From Halorubrum cibi (GTDB lineage: Archaea; Halobacteriota; Halobacteria; Halobacteriales; Haloferacaceae): 64,000 bases of DNA. The stretch spans positions 124,001 through 188,000 of the forward strand of contig NZ_FXTD01000003.1 in assembly GCF_900182635.1 (NCBI RefSeq). Direction: 5' to 3'. The notes beneath the pieces were generated by a model. It saw only the letters and a list, made by a program, of their open reading frames with translations, did no database searches and was not told the DNA's origin. Of this stretch, positions 25,911 through 34,494 are shown piece after piece (position 1 is the stretch's first letter; each line of letters opens with the position of its first letter). Made by a program: the position numbers and the translations under genes.

Positions 25911-26963
25911 ATGACAGAAGACGACACCCAGACGTTCGATTCGACAGTGTACTACGACGACGACGCCGACAGCGAGGCGATCGTCCAGAAGACGGTAGCC
26001 GTGCTCGGATACGGCTCACAGGGGCACGCGCACGCGCAGAACCTCGCGGACAGCGGGGTCGACGTGGTCGTCGGCCTGCGCGAGAGCAGCTCCTCGCGGG
26101 AGGCCGCCGAGGGCGACGGGCTCCGCGTCGCGACCCCCGCGGACGCGGTCGCGGAGGCGGACATCGTGAGCGTGCTCGTTCCCGACACCGTCCAGCCGGA
26201 CGTGTACGAGAACGCCATCGAGCCGAACCTGGAGGCGGGCGACACGCTCCAGTTCGCACACGGGTTCAACATCCACTACAACCAGATCCAGCCGCCCGAG
26301 GACGTCGACGTGACGATGGTCGCGCCGAAGTCTCCGGGCCACCTCGTGCGCCGGAACTACGAGAACGACGAGGGGACGCCCGGCCTGCTGGCGGTCTATC
26401 AGGACGCCACCGGTGACGCCCACGACGAGGGGCTCGCGTACGCGGCCGCGATCGGCTGTACCCGCGCCGGCGTCGTCGAGACGTCGTTCCGCGAGGAGAC
26501 CGAGACGGACCTGTTCGGCGAGCAGGCGGTGCTTTGCGGCGGCGTCACCTCGCTCGTGAAACAGGGGTACGAGACGCTCGTCGACGCGGGCTACTCCCCG
26601 GAGATGGCGTACTTCGAGTGTCTCAACGAGCTGAAGCTCATCGTCGACCTGATGTACGAGGACGGGCTCGGCGGCATGTGGGATTCGGTCTCGGACACCG
26701 CCGAGTACGGCGGGCTCACGCAGGGTGACGTCGTCGTCGACGAGCACGCCCGCGAGAACATGGAGGAGATCTTAGAGAAGGTCCAGAACGGCCAGTTCGC
26801 CCGCGAGTGGATCGCGGAGAACCAGGCCGGTCGACCCTCCTACACCCAGCTCCGTCACGCCGAGAAGAACCACGAGATCGAGGAGGTCGGCGAGGAGCTG
26901 CGCGGGCTGTTCGCCTGGCAGGAGGAGGAGGACGAGGAGGAGTCGGCAGAGGTGAAGGCCTGA
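25911..26963 (+). CDS. ilvC: Ketol-acid reductoisomerase
   Basis: A 350-residue class I enzyme that isomerises and reduces acetohydroxy acids with NAD(P)H. The Rossmann motif [15 protein letters not shown] is near residue 30. Metal ligands are in the C-terminal knotted domain ([22 protein letters not shown]). The loop [17 protein letters not shown] after the second strand influences cofactor choice. A Glu-rich tail ends the protein. The stop overlaps the following 21-residue ORF (TGATG). Confidence 0.95.
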   Translation: MTEDDTQTFDSTVYYDDDADSEAIVQKTVAVLGYGSQGHAHAQNLADSGVDVVVGLRESSSSREAAEGDGLRVATPADAVAEADIVSVLVPDTVQPDVYENAIEPNLEAGDTLQFAHGFNIHYNQIQPPEDVDVTMVAPKSPGHLVRRNYENDEGTPGLLAVYQDATGDAHDEGLAYAAAIGCTRAGVVETSFREETETDLFGEQAVLCGGVTSLVKQGYETLVDAGYSPEMAYFECLNELKLIVDLMYEDGLGGMWDSVSDTAEYGGLTQGDVVVDEHARENMEEILEKVQNGQFAREWIAENQAGRPSYTQLRHAEKNHEIEEVGEELRGLFAWQEEEDEEESAEVKA

Positions 26964-27028
26964 TGGGCGGACGCGGCGACGTGAACCGCTCCCACGAACC
27001 CGCGGATTCACGGAGTGATCCCCGATGA
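26963..27028 (+). CDS. 21-residue ORF coupled to ilvC and leuC
   Basis: An ATG overlapping the ilvC stop opens a 21-codon frame ([20 protein letters not shown] plus one Arg), whose TGA overlaps the leuC ATG. It is therefore positioned so that ribosomes ending ilvC could restart and be delivered to leuC. The peptide is polar and has no recognisable motif. It may be a translational relay rather than a functional protein. Small ORFs at this place occur in related operons as far as I recall, but I cannot verify that here. Confidence 0.45.
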   Translation: MGGRGDVNRSHEPADSRSDPR

Positions 27029-28446
27029 GCGAGGGGACGCTGTACGACAAGGTGTGGGACCGTCACAAGGTGACGGGGTTGCCGACCGGGCAGGACCAGC
27101 TGTTCGTCGGGCTCCACCTCGTTCACGAGGTCACCAGTCCGCAGGCGTTCGGCATGCTGAAGGAACGCGATCAGGAGGTCGCGTTCCCCGAGCGCACCCA
27201 CGCGACGGTCGACCACATCGTGCCGACCGGCAACCGCGACCGGCCGTACCGCGACGAGGCCGCGGAGGAGATGATGGCGGAACTCGAGGAGAACGTCCGC
27301 GGGTCCGGCATCGACTTCTCCGATCCCGACTCGGGCGATCAGGGGATCGTCCACGTCATCGGCCCGGAGCAGGGGCTCACCCAGCCCGGCATGACCATCG
27401 TCTGTGGCGACTCGCACACGTCGACACACGGCGCGTTCGGCGCGCTGGCGTTCGGGATCGGCACCTCGCAGATCCGCGACGTGCTGGCGACGGGCTGTGT
27501 CGCCATGGAGAAACAGAAGGTCCGTCGGATCGAGGTCACGGGCGAGCTCGGCGAGGGCGTCACCGCCAAGGACGTCATCCTGACGATCATCGGGAAGCTC
27601 GGGACCGACGGCGGCGTCGGTTACGTGTACGAGTACGCCGGCGAGGCCATCGAGAAGCTGGGCATGGAGGGTCGGATGTCCATCTGTAACATGTCCATCG
27701 AGGGCGGCGCTCGCGCGGGGTACGTCAACCCGGACGAGACCACCTACGAGTGGCTGGAGGGGACGGACGCCTTCGCCGACGATCCCGAGAAGTTCGAGCG
27801 GCTGAAGCCGTACTGGGAGTCAGTCCGGACCGACGACGACGCCGAGTACGACGACGTGGTCACCATCGACGGGTCGGCGATCGAGCCGACCGTCACGTGG
27901 GGGACCACGCCCGGACAGACCGCGGGCATCACGGAGCCGATCCCGGATCCCGAGGACCTGCCCGAGGAGGACCGCGACACCGCCCGTCGCGCACAGAAAC
28001 ACATGCGCGTCGAGCCGGGCGACACGATGGAGGGCTACGAGATCGACGTGGCGTTCCTCGGCTCCTGTACCAACGCGCGGCTGAAGGACCTCCGCGAGGC
28101 CGCGGCGTTCGTCGAGGGCCGCGAGGTCGACGACGACGTGCGCGCGATGGTCGTCCCCGGCAGCCAGCGCGTCCGCGACGCCGCGGAGGCCGAGGGCCTC
28201 GACGAGGTCTTCAAGGACGCCGGCTTCGACTGGCGCGAACCCGGCTGTTCGATGTGTCTCGGGATGAACGACGACCAACTGGTGGGCGACGAGGCGAGCG
28301 CGTCCTCCTCGAACCGGAACTTCGTCGGCCGACAGGGCTCGAAGGACGGCCGGACCGTGTTGATGAGTCCGATCATGGTCGCGGCCGCGGCGGTGACCGG
28401 CGAGGTCACCGACGTGCGAGAGATGGAGGAGGTGGCGACCGTATGA
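27025..28446 (+). CDS. leuC: 3-Isopropylmalate dehydratase, large subunit
   Basis: A 473-residue aconitase-family subunit that holds the 4Fe-4S cluster and isomerises isopropylmalate in leucine synthesis. The signatures are [29 protein letters not shown] and the cluster pair in [10 protein letters not shown]. The C-terminal [13 protein letters not shown] is also typical. It is longer than the archaeal HacA-type minimal subunits (about 420 residues) and resembles the bacterial form. The stop overlaps the leuD start. Confidence 0.94.
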   Translation: MSEGTLYDKVWDRHKVTGLPTGQDQLFVGLHLVHEVTSPQAFGMLKERDQEVAFPERTHATVDHIVPTGNRDRPYRDEAAEEMMAELEENVRGSGIDFSDPDSGDQGIVHVIGPEQGLTQPGMTIVCGDSHTSTHGAFGALAFGIGTSQIRDVLATGCVAMEKQKVRRIEVTGELGEGVTAKDVILTIIGKLGTDGGVGYVYEYAGEAIEKLGMEGRMSICNMSIEGGARAGYVNPDETTYEWLEGTDAFADDPEKFERLKPYWESVRTDDDAEYDDVVTIDGSAIEPTVTWGTTPGQTAGITEPIPDPEDLPEEDRDTARRAQKHMRVEPGDTMEGYEIDVAFLGSCTNARLKDLREAAAFVEGREVDDDVRAMVVPGSQRVRDAAEAEGLDEVFKDAGFDWREPGCSMCLGMNDDQLVGDEASASSSNRNFVGRQGSKDGRTVLMSPIMVAAAAVTGEVTDVREMEEVATV

Positions 28447-29099
28447 GTTCGCCCGAGTTCAGCGCCGGCGAGGCCCCGGCCGAGAAGGTGACGGAGGTCA
28501 CCGGGACGGGGATCCCCGTCCGTGGGAACGACATCGACACCGATCAGATCATCCCCGCCCGCTTCATGAAGGTCGTCACCTTCGACGGGCTGGGACAGTT
28601 CTCCTTTTTCGACCAGCGCTTCGACGACGACGACAACGAGAAGGACCACCCGTTCAACGAGGAGAAGTATCGGGGCGCGAACGTGCTCGTCGTCAACGCG
28701 AACTTCGGCTGCGGCTCCTCGCGCGAGCACGCCCCGCAGGCGCTGATGCGCTGGGGGATCGACGCCGTCGTCGGCGAGTCGTTCGCGGAGATCTTCGCGG
28801 GCAACTGTCTCGCGCTCGGGATCCCGACCGTCACCGCCGACCAGGAGTCCATCGAGGCGCTCCAGAACTACGTCGAGGCGAATCCCGACGCCGAGATCGA
28901 CATCGACGTGGCCGCGGAGACGATCACCTACGACGACACCGTGATCGACGCGACGGTCCACGACGCCCAGCGGAAGGCGCTCGTCGAGGGCGTCTGGGAC
29001 ACCACGGCGCTGATGGGTGCGAACGCGGGAGCGGTCCGTGAGACCGCCCGATCGCTGCCGTACGTCCCCGAGGAGGACATCCCGGGAGGCGACGCGTGA
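28443..29099 (+). CDS. leuD: 3-Isopropylmalate dehydratase, small subunit
   Basis: A 218-residue swivel-domain partner of LeuC. The substrate-recognition region includes [14 protein letters not shown] and the hallmark [15 protein letters not shown]. It continues through [15 protein letters not shown] to a family-typical end. Its start at 28443 overlaps the leuC stop and its stop overlaps leuB. Confidence 0.94.
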   Translation: MSSPEFSAGEAPAEKVTEVTGTGIPVRGNDIDTDQIIPARFMKVVTFDGLGQFSFFDQRFDDDDNEKDHPFNEEKYRGANVLVVNANFGCGSSREHAPQALMRWGIDAVVGESFAEIFAGNCLALGIPTVTADQESIEALQNYVEANPDAEIDIDVAAETITYDDTVIDATVHDAQRKALVEGVWDTTALMGANAGAVRETARSLPYVPEEDIPGGDA

Positions 29100-30094
29100 G
29101 CCACGATATCGCCGTCATCGAGGGCGACGGGATCGGACAGGAAGTCGTCCCGGCCGCCATCGAGGTGCTCGAGGCGCTCGAGGTCGACTTCGAGTTCGTC
29201 GAGGGCGAGGCCGGCGACGCGGTTCGGGAGGCGACCGGCGAGGCGCTCCCGGCGGAGACGTACGAACTGGTCGCCGACGCCGACGCGACGCTGTTCGGCG
29301 CGGCCGGCGACACCGCCGCGGACGTCATCCTCCCGCTGCGCGAGGCGGTCGACTCCTTCGTGAACGTCCGGCCTGCGAAGGCGTATCCCGGCGTCGACGC
29401 GCTGCGCCCGGAGACGGACGTGGTCTTCCTCCGTGAGAACACCGAGGGCGTCTACGCCGGCCACGAGGACCGGCTCAGCGACGACCTCTCGACGCTGACG
29501 CGCGTGGTCACGTCCTCGGCCTCCCGTGAGCTGGCCGAGTACGCTTGCGAGTTCGTCGCGGACGGTCGCGGGCCCGCGGGCGACTCCGAGGAGGGGTTCA
29601 CGGTCGCACACAAGTCGAACGTGATGCGCGAGACCGACGGTCGGTTCCGCGAGGCGGTGCTCGCGGTCGCCGAGGAGCGCGGCGTCGACGTCGACGAGGA
29701 GCTGATGGACGCGTTCGCGACGAAGCTCCCGCTCGACCCCTCACAGTACGGCGTCGTCGTCTGTCCGAACCTCGCGGGCGACGTGCTTTCGGACCTGGCC
29801 GCCGGGCTCGTCGGCGGGCTCGGCCTGCTCCCCTCGGCGAACGTCGGCCACGACAACGCCCTGTTCGAGCCGGTCCACGGCACCGCACCCGACATCGCCG
29901 GCGAGGGGATCGCGAACCCGACGGCGGCGGTGCTCTCGGCCGCGATGCTGTTGGAGTACCTCGGGCACGTCGAGGAGGGTCAACGGGTTCGGACCGCGGT
30001 CGAGTCCGTGCTCTCGGAGGGCCCCCGGACGGGAGATCTCGGCGGGGACGCGACGACCGAGGAAGTCACCGCGGCGATCGTCGACCGGTTGTAG
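29096..30094 (+). CDS. leuB: 3-Isopropylmalate dehydrogenase
   Basis: A 332-residue beta-decarboxylating dehydrogenase, the last pathway-specific step before transamination in leucine synthesis. The GTG start overlaps the leuD stop. Visible motifs are [32 protein letters not shown], the catalytic Lys in [13 protein letters not shown] and the cofactor loop [19 protein letters not shown] closely related homoisocitrate or isocitrate enzyme is possible by sequence but not by context. It is the last gene of the operon; 80 bases separate it from the next gene. Confidence 0.93.
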   Translation: MSHDIAVIEGDGIGQEVVPAAIEVLEALEVDFEFVEGEAGDAVREATGEALPAETYELVADADATLFGAAGDTAADVILPLREAVDSFVNVRPAKAYPGVDALRPETDVVFLRENTEGVYAGHEDRLSDDLSTLTRVVTSSASRELAEYACEFVADGRGPAGDSEEGFTVAHKSNVMRETDGRFREAVLAVAEERGVDVDEELMDAFATKLPLDPSQYGVVVCPNLAGDVLSDLAAGLVGGLGLLPSANVGHDNALFEPVHGTAPDIAGEGIANPTAAVLSAAMLLEYLGHVEEGQRVRTAVESVLSEGPRTGDLGGDATTEEVTAAIVDRL

Positions 30095-30174
30095 GTCGTT
30101 TCCCTTCTCCACCGCTTTCCGAGACGCCGCCGACGAACCACAAGAGACGAAACCCTGCGGCACCTCGGAGCGGT

Positions 30175-30555
30175 ATGAGCAACTACGCGGTCGCGATGGA
30201 AGCAGCCTGGTTGGTCCGTGACGTCGAGGAGACCGACGACGCCATCGGCGTCGCGGTCAGCGAGGCCGGAAAGCGACTCAACGAGACGGACAAGCAGTAC
30301 GTCGAGGTCGAACCCGGCGTCACCGGCTGTCCCGCCTGCGGCGAGCCGTTCGACGCGGCCTTCCTCGCCGCGAACACGGCGCTCGTCGGGCTCCTCTTGG
30401 AGATCGACGTGTTCAACGCCGACAGCGAGGAGCACGCGGAGCGGATCGCGAAAAGCGAGGTCGGCGGTGCGCTCCGCGACGTCCCGCTCGAGGTCATCGA
30501 CGTGATGGAGACCGAGGCCGACGACGACGAAGAGTCGGACGGCAGCGCGCGCTGA
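30175..30555 (+). CDS. DUF555 / UPF0212 family protein
   Basis: A 126-residue small archaeal protein of unknown role. It opens MSNYAVAMEAAWLVRDVEETDDAIGVAVSEAGKRLN and carries a zinc-ribbon-like CPACG (C52, C55) near the middle, both matching the UPF0212/DUF555 family as I know it. The C-terminus is acidic. It may be co-transcribed after leuB, but a separate promoter in the 80-base gap is equally possible. Confidence 0.8.
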   Translation: MSNYAVAMEAAWLVRDVEETDDAIGVAVSEAGKRLNETDKQYVEVEPGVTGCPACGEPFDAAFLAANTALVGLLLEIDVFNADSEEHAERIAKSEVGGALRDVPLEVIDVMETEADDDEESDGSAR

Positions 30556-30577
30556 GCGGCCGGCCGGCGAAACCTTT

Positions 30578-30600
30578 TCTAATAACCAAGGGTTATTAGA
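30578..30600 (+). promoter_or_regulatory. Perfect 10-bp palindrome upstream of the HTH-CBS gene
   Basis: TCTAATAACC (30578-30587) and its exact complement GGTTATTAGA (30591-30600) flank a three-base spacer (AAG) and end three bases before the ATG at 30604. The arms are AT-rich in a GC-rich region, so they also overlap the promoter start region. The position and symmetry fit an operator for a dimeric helix-turn-helix protein, most simply the adjacent gene product repressing itself. Confidence 0.75.
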
Positions 30601-30603
30601 CGT

Positions 30604-31143
30604 ATGGAACTCCCGACGCCGCAGGACCTGCGCGAACGGCGGACTTCACTCGAACTGACCCAGAGCGCACTCGCGGACGCCGCGGGCGTCTCACAGCCGC
30701 TCATCGCCCGGATCGAAGGCGGCGACGTCGACCCGCGGCTCTCGACGCTGCGCCGGATCGTGAACGCCCTCCAGGAGGCGGAAGGGGAGGTCGTGCGCGC
30801 GACGGATCTGATGAACGAGACCGTGATCAGCGTCGCCCCCGACGACGCCGTGAGCGACGCGGTCGAGCTGATGGAGCGGGAGGCGTACTCCCAGCTCCCC
30901 GTCCTCCAGAACGGAGTCCCCGTCGGCTCGATCAGCCAGGGGGACGTGATCCACGCCGGCGAGAACGTCGGGGATCACCCGGTCAGCGAGGTGATGAGCG
31001 AGTCGTTCCCCACGGTCGCGCCGGGTGCGACCGTCGACGAGGTGCGGAACCTCTTGGACCACTACAAGGCCGTGATGGTGACCGACGGCGGCGAGACGGT
31101 CGGGATCATCACCGAGGCCGACATCGCCGCGCACCTGTCGTAG
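30604..31143 (+). CDS. HTH (XRE-type) and paired CBS domain regulator
   Basis: A 179-residue protein. Residues 5-60 form an XRE-type helix-turn-helix (LTQSALADAAGVSQPLIARIEGGDVDPRLSTLRRIVNAL). Two CBS domains follow (about 68-120 and 125-178), with VISVAPDDAVSDAVELM and FPTVAPGATVDEVRNLL; such pairs usually bind adenine nucleotides such as AMP, ATP or SAM. The architecture suggests a transcription factor that senses energy or nucleotide state. A perfect palindrome directly before the start suggests self-control. The target genes are unknown. Confidence 0.87.
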   Translation: MELPTPQDLRERRTSLELTQSALADAAGVSQPLIARIEGGDVDPRLSTLRRIVNALQEAEGEVVRATDLMNETVISVAPDDAVSDAVELMEREAYSQLPVLQNGVPVGSISQGDVIHAGENVGDHPVSEVMSESFPTVAPGATVDEVRNLLDHYKAVMVTDGGETVGIITEADIAAHLS

Positions 31144-31180
31144 CGAGCTTCGAGAGGCAGGGGCTCGGAACCGCAACCGA

Positions 31181-31393
31181 TCAGCCGTCGCGGTTCTCCG
31201 AGAGGTGCTCCCAGATCTCCGTACAGCCCGCCCCGTCCTTCAGGTCCTCGAGGTGGTCGTCCTCCCCGCTTGGGGACTCGCTCGGCGCGAATCCGTTGGT
31301 CTCGTCCGCGTCGTCCGCGTCGTCATTCTCGGCCGAGCCGGTCGTTCGCTCGTCTTCGGCGGTCAGTCGTCGCGATTCGCCCGTTCCCGTCAT
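31181..31393 (-). CDS. 70-residue acidic hypothetical protein
   Basis: It opens MTGTGESRRLTAEDERTTGSAEN, has an Asp/Glu/Ser-rich disordered first half, and ends with a more structured segment, DLKDGAGCTEIWEHLSENRDG, with a single Cys. That C-terminal block looks conserved-like and helical. The ATG at 31393 overlaps the stop of the 42-residue ORF upstream (ATGA), which supports both. No function can be assigned. Confidence 0.6.
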   Translation of the reverse strand: MTGTGESRRLTAEDERTTGSAENDDADDADETNGFAPSESPSGEDDHLEDLKDGAGCTEIWEHLSENRDG

Positions 31394-31518
31394 GCCTGAC
31401 TCCGGACCGTATCGAACAGTTCGGGCGCGACGTCGGCGGACGTGTGCTGGCGGTGCGGTCGATCGTCGTCCCCCCCACCGCGACGATCGATCGCGGCCTC
31501 GGGTGTCGTCTCGGTCAT
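31390..31518 (-). CDS. 42-residue ORF coupled to the downstream acidic protein
   Basis: The frame opens MTETTPEAAIDRR, continues with an Asp/Gly/His-rich middle and ends VAPELFDTVRSQA, which looks helical. Its TGA overlaps the next ATG. A TATA-like GATCATAAGG (31541-31550) lies about 25-30 bases before the start, fitting a leaderless transcript of this two-gene unit. It is short and unnamed, so confidence is limited. Confidence 0.45.
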   Translation of the reverse strand: MTETTPEAAIDRRGGGDDDRPHRQHTSADVAPELFDTVRSQA

Positions 31519-31735
31519 CGATCCCGTCTATGGCCGTCCCGATCATAAGGGACGCCACAGGAGTAAATCGAACCACTACTCTCCGATACCGGATCCGACC
31601 TCCGGTATCCGTGACGCGGCTCTCACCCTCGATCGGTCCGCACTCGGGCGATCCTCTCGTCTCGCGTCGTCCTCGACGGCGACCCGGCTTGCGAGCACCG
31701 ACACCCATTGGGTCGGAACGGTCCAAAGAAGGGGT

Positions 31736-32044
31736 GTGACGACCCGCCTTCGCGTGCTCGATGACGGCGCATGGATTTCGGTCGACGACCACCGGGAGAT
31801 ACGCGTGAGCGAACTCTGGCGGCTCGACGCGCCCGGTTTCTGTAGCTGCGATCTGGCCGACCTCGTCGTCGAGAACTTCCAGGAGGTCGGCGTCGACGGG
31901 TCGCGTGTGGAGGCCCGCGTCTACGGACAGTGTATCGCGTGCGGCGGGGCCGGAATCACGGACTGGCTCCCGGTCGGTCGGGTTCGCGGCGGCGAGTTCG
32001 TCGAACTCGACCGTTCATGCGTCCGCCGGACGCGACGGGAGTAA
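31736..32044 (+). CDS. 102-residue Cys-containing hypothetical protein
   Basis: It starts at a GTG (VTTRLRVLDDGAWISVDD). Two Cys pairs, CSC near residue 39 and CIAC near residue 70, could bind a metal in a zinc-ribbon-like way. The body ELWRLDAPGFCSCDLADLV... WLPVGRVRGGEFVELDRSC has alternating strand character. The longer upstream reading frame is rejected because it is Ser/Arg-rich and unlike coding sequence here. It lies just before the siroheme reductase on the same strand. The function is unknown. Confidence 0.6.
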   Translation: MTTRLRVLDDGAWISVDDHREIRVSELWRLDAPGFCSCDLADLVVENFQEVGVDGSRVEARVYGQCIACGGAGITDWLPVGRVRGGEFVELDRSCVRRTRRE

Positions 32045-32095
32045 GTGGGGCGTCCGGAGAGAGCGGAGACGAGCGTGGCGACCTATCCGGCAGGT

Positions 32096-32124
32096 GTTGC
32101 CCCTTCGAGGGGGCACCGGGCAAC
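32096..32124 (+). promoter_or_regulatory. Two overlapping, mutually exclusive hairpins before the siroheme reductase
   Basis: TGCCCC (32098-32103) can pair with GGGGCA (32110-32115) around a TTCGAG loop. Alternatively GTTGCCC (32096-32102) can pair with GGGCAAC (32118-32124). The two stems share the same left arm, so only one can form. This lies 37-65 bases before the ATG at 32161. It may be a leader switch or simple GC-rich coincidence. Confidence 0.35.
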
Positions 32125-32160
32125 GTTGACTCCACGGGTCGCCCTATGTGGCCGGGGGGC

Positions 32161-33963
32161 ATGTCTCGGAACACGATGCCCACGGACGTAGAGAACTGGA
32201 AGTCGGAGGTGTACGGGAACGAGATCCGCGAGCACCTGTTCGAGTTCGCCGAGCGGGGGTTCGACTCGATCCCCGACGACGAGCGGGACGCGTGGTTCGA
32301 GCGGTTCAAGTGGTGGGGGTTGTACCACCAGCGGAACGGCCAGGAGGGGTACTTCATGATGCGCATCGGGACGCCGAACGGCGTGTTGAAACCCGGACAG
32401 CTCCGCGTCGTCGGCGAGATCGCCGACGAGTACGCCCGCGGGCCGGGGACGAACCCGATCTTCGGCGACGCCTACGCCGACTTCACGACCCGCCAGTCGA
32501 TCCAGCTCCACTGGATCGAGCTGTCGGACGTGCCCGCGATATTCGAGAAACTGGAGGAGAACGGACTCTCCACCCAACAGGCCTGCGGGGACTCCTGGCG
32601 GAACATCGTCGGCAACCCCGTCGCGGGCAAGGACGGCCAGGAGGTGATCGACGCGTGGCCGGTCATCCGCGACCTCAACGAGACGTTCAAAGGCGACGAC
32701 GACCACGCGAACCTCCCGCGGAAGTGGAAGGTGTCCGTGACCGGCTCCGCGGACGGCTCCGGGCAGGGCGACATCAACGACCTCGCGTTCGAGCCGGCGT
32801 ACAAGGACGTGGGCGGAGACGACGGCGAGGGAGGCGGAGACGGCGCCGAAGGGGGCGAGAGGATCGTCGGATTCAACGTCCGCGTCGGCGGCGGGCTCGC
32901 GCGCAACGAGCCGCGGTTCGCCCGCGACATCGACGTCTGGGTGCCTCCCGAGCGGGTGTCCGACGTGGCCGGCGGACTCTCCGCGCTGTTCCGCGACCAC
33001 GGCGACCGCGAGGACCGCTACAACGCCCGTATCAAGTTCCTCGTCGACGAGTGGGGGCCCGAGGAGGTCCGCGAGACGCTCCAGACGGAGTACGTCGACT
33101 TCGACCTCGAGACCGCCGGCCGGGACGTCCGCGAGGAGTACACCTACAACGCGGGCGAGGGCGAGCGAAACGACCTGATCGGCATTCACGACCAGAAGGA
33201 CGGGAGGAACTTCGTCGGCCTCAACGTCCTGGTCGGGCGGATGGGCGCGGCCGACGTGCTCGACCTCGCCGACTTCGCCGAGGAGTACGGCTCCGGCGAG
33301 GTTCGGCTCTCGCAGCGACAGAACGTGATCGTGACCGACGTGCCCGACGGGGAGTTGGACGACTTCCTCGCCGAGGACCTGCTCGAACACTACTCGCCGG
33401 AGCCGTCGCCGTTCATGCGCGGCTCCGTCGCGTGTACGGGCACCGAGTTCTGCTCGCTCTCCATCGTCGAGACGAAGAACCGGCAGGTGCGGTTCGCCCG
33501 GTGGCTCAAGGAGAACGCGGAGCTCCCCGACGGCGTCGAGGAGTTCCACGTCCACCTCTCGGGCTGTACCGCCTCCTGCGCGCAGCCGCAGATCGCCGAC
33601 GTGAGCCTCCGAGGAATGAAGACCCGAAAGGACGGCGAGCCGGTGGAGGCGCTCGACGTGGGGCTCGGCGGCGGGCTCGGAGAGGAGCCGGGATTCGCCC
33701 GCTGGGTGACCCAGCGCGTGCCCGCCGACGAGGTGCCGGGCGCGATCGCCAACCTGCTCGAGAGCTTCGCGGACCGGCGCGAGGAGGACGAGTCGTTCCG
33801 CGCGTTCGTCGCCCGCCACGACGACGAGGAACTCGACGCGCTCGTCGATCCGGAGGAGACCGACTACGAGGACCCGATGATGCACAACACGAAGCGCACC
33901 TGGTACCCGTACGCCGAGAACGACGGGCTTGAGGACGCCCCGCCGGTTCCGGCGGACGACTGA
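32161..33963 (+). CDS. Ferredoxin-dependent nitrite/sulfite reductase (siroheme, 4Fe-4S)
   Basis: A 600-residue assimilatory reductase that takes six electrons from ferredoxin to make ammonia from nitrite or sulfide from sulfite. The siroheme/cluster cysteines are in ACTGTEFCSLSI and SGCTASCAQPQIAD in the C-terminal half. The duplicated ferrodoxin-like/NiR domains are recognisable (FTTRQSIQLHWIEL; RLSQRQNVIVTDVP). The pseudo-symmetric N-terminal half reads TGSADGSGQGDIND. A Gly/Asp/Glu-rich insert spans residues about 217-235. No nitrate reductase genes are nearby, so a sulfite role is as likely as nitrite. An in-frame ATG at 32176 (MPTDVENWK) is an alternative start. The next gene follows after 18 bases. 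Confidence 0.85.
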   Translation: MSRNTMPTDVENWKSEVYGNEIREHLFEFAERGFDSIPDDERDAWFERFKWWGLYHQRNGQEGYFMMRIGTPNGVLKPGQLRVVGEIADEYARGPGTNPIFGDAYADFTTRQSIQLHWIELSDVPAIFEKLEENGLSTQQACGDSWRNIVGNPVAGKDGQEVIDAWPVIRDLNETFKGDDDHANLPRKWKVSVTGSADGSGQGDINDLAFEPAYKDVGGDDGEGGGDGAEGGERIVGFNVRVGGGLARNEPRFARDIDVWVPPERVSDVAGGLSALFRDHGDREDRYNARIKFLVDEWGPEEVRETLQTEYVDFDLETAGRDVREEYTYNAGEGERNDLIGIHDQKDGRNFVGLNVLVGRMGAADVLDLADFAEEYGSGEVRLSQRQNVIVTDVPDGELDDFLAEDLLEHYSPEPSPFMRGSVACTGTEFCSLSIVETKNRQVRFARWLKENAELPDGVEEFHVHLSGCTASCAQPQIADVSLRGMKTRKDGEPVEALDVGLGGGLGEEPGFARWVTQRVPADEVPGAIANLLESFADRREEDESFRAFVARHDDEELDALVDPEETDYEDPMMHNTKRTWYPYAENDGLEDAPPVPADD

Positions 33964-33981
33964 GATGAAGGGTACAGAGAG

Positions 33982-34278
33982 ATGAGCGATCGCCTGCTCC
34001 GCGTGAACGCCTACACGACGCTCGATTTCGTCGAGGCGAAAGTACGAGGCCACGACTTCGAGGCGGACGCGCCCGGTGTCGTGAACGTCACCGCGCCGCG
34101 GGAGGATCCCGACCGCGTCGGCCTCCAGGTCGAACTCGACGACACGGCGATCGACGACCTCCCCGCCCACGCCGACGAGGTCACTCTCTCGGCGGCGCAG
34201 GCGCGGACCCTCGCCGAGGCGCTGGAGTCGGCCGCGGACCGCGTCGAGGCCGCGCAGGGCGACGCCGACGGCGAGTGA
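33982..34278 (+). CDS. 98-residue hypothetical protein downstream of the siroheme reductase
   Basis: An acidic small protein opening MSDRLLRVNAYTTLDFVEAKVRGHDFEADAPGVVNV, with a strand-rich first two thirds and a C-terminal helix (LSAAQARTLAEALESAADRVEAA). It may belong to the haloarchaeal DUF6360 family, but I state that only from memory. It starts 18 bases after the reductase, so it is probably co-transcribed and may relate to that enzyme. Confidence 0.75.
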   Translation: MSDRLLRVNAYTTLDFVEAKVRGHDFEADAPGVVNVTAPREDPDRVGLQVELDDTAIDDLPAHADEVTLSAAQARTLAEALESAADRVEAAQGDADGE

Positions 34279-34494
34279 GTCGCGGCGGCGGCATCACTTA
34301 TTCACGGACTCGGCGGCGCGCCTCCGAGCGGCCGTCGGCCGCGAGGAGCCCGCGAGGGAGTTGCGAGCGCGAACGCGCGAGCAACGAGGCTGGGGAGGTG
34401 TGAGGTGCGGGGCTGTGCGGGGTGGGGCTTTGGCGGTGTTCGCTGCGGTCGTGTTCACTGCGTCGATGACGTACTACCGAACGACGACCGCTGC
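34279..34494 (+). repeat. Non-coding GT-skewed block, possible dispersed repeat
   Basis: This 216-base gap has no plausible gene on either strand. From about 34350 to 34460 it is unusually G/T-rich on the plus strand, with GCGAGCAACGAGGCTGGGGA followed by GTGTGAGGTGCGGGGCTGTG and GGGGTGGGGC. I recall similar G-rich blocks recurring between genes in Halorubrum-type genomes, so this may be one copy of a dispersed intergenic repeat. It has only one copy in this window. Confidence 0.4.
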
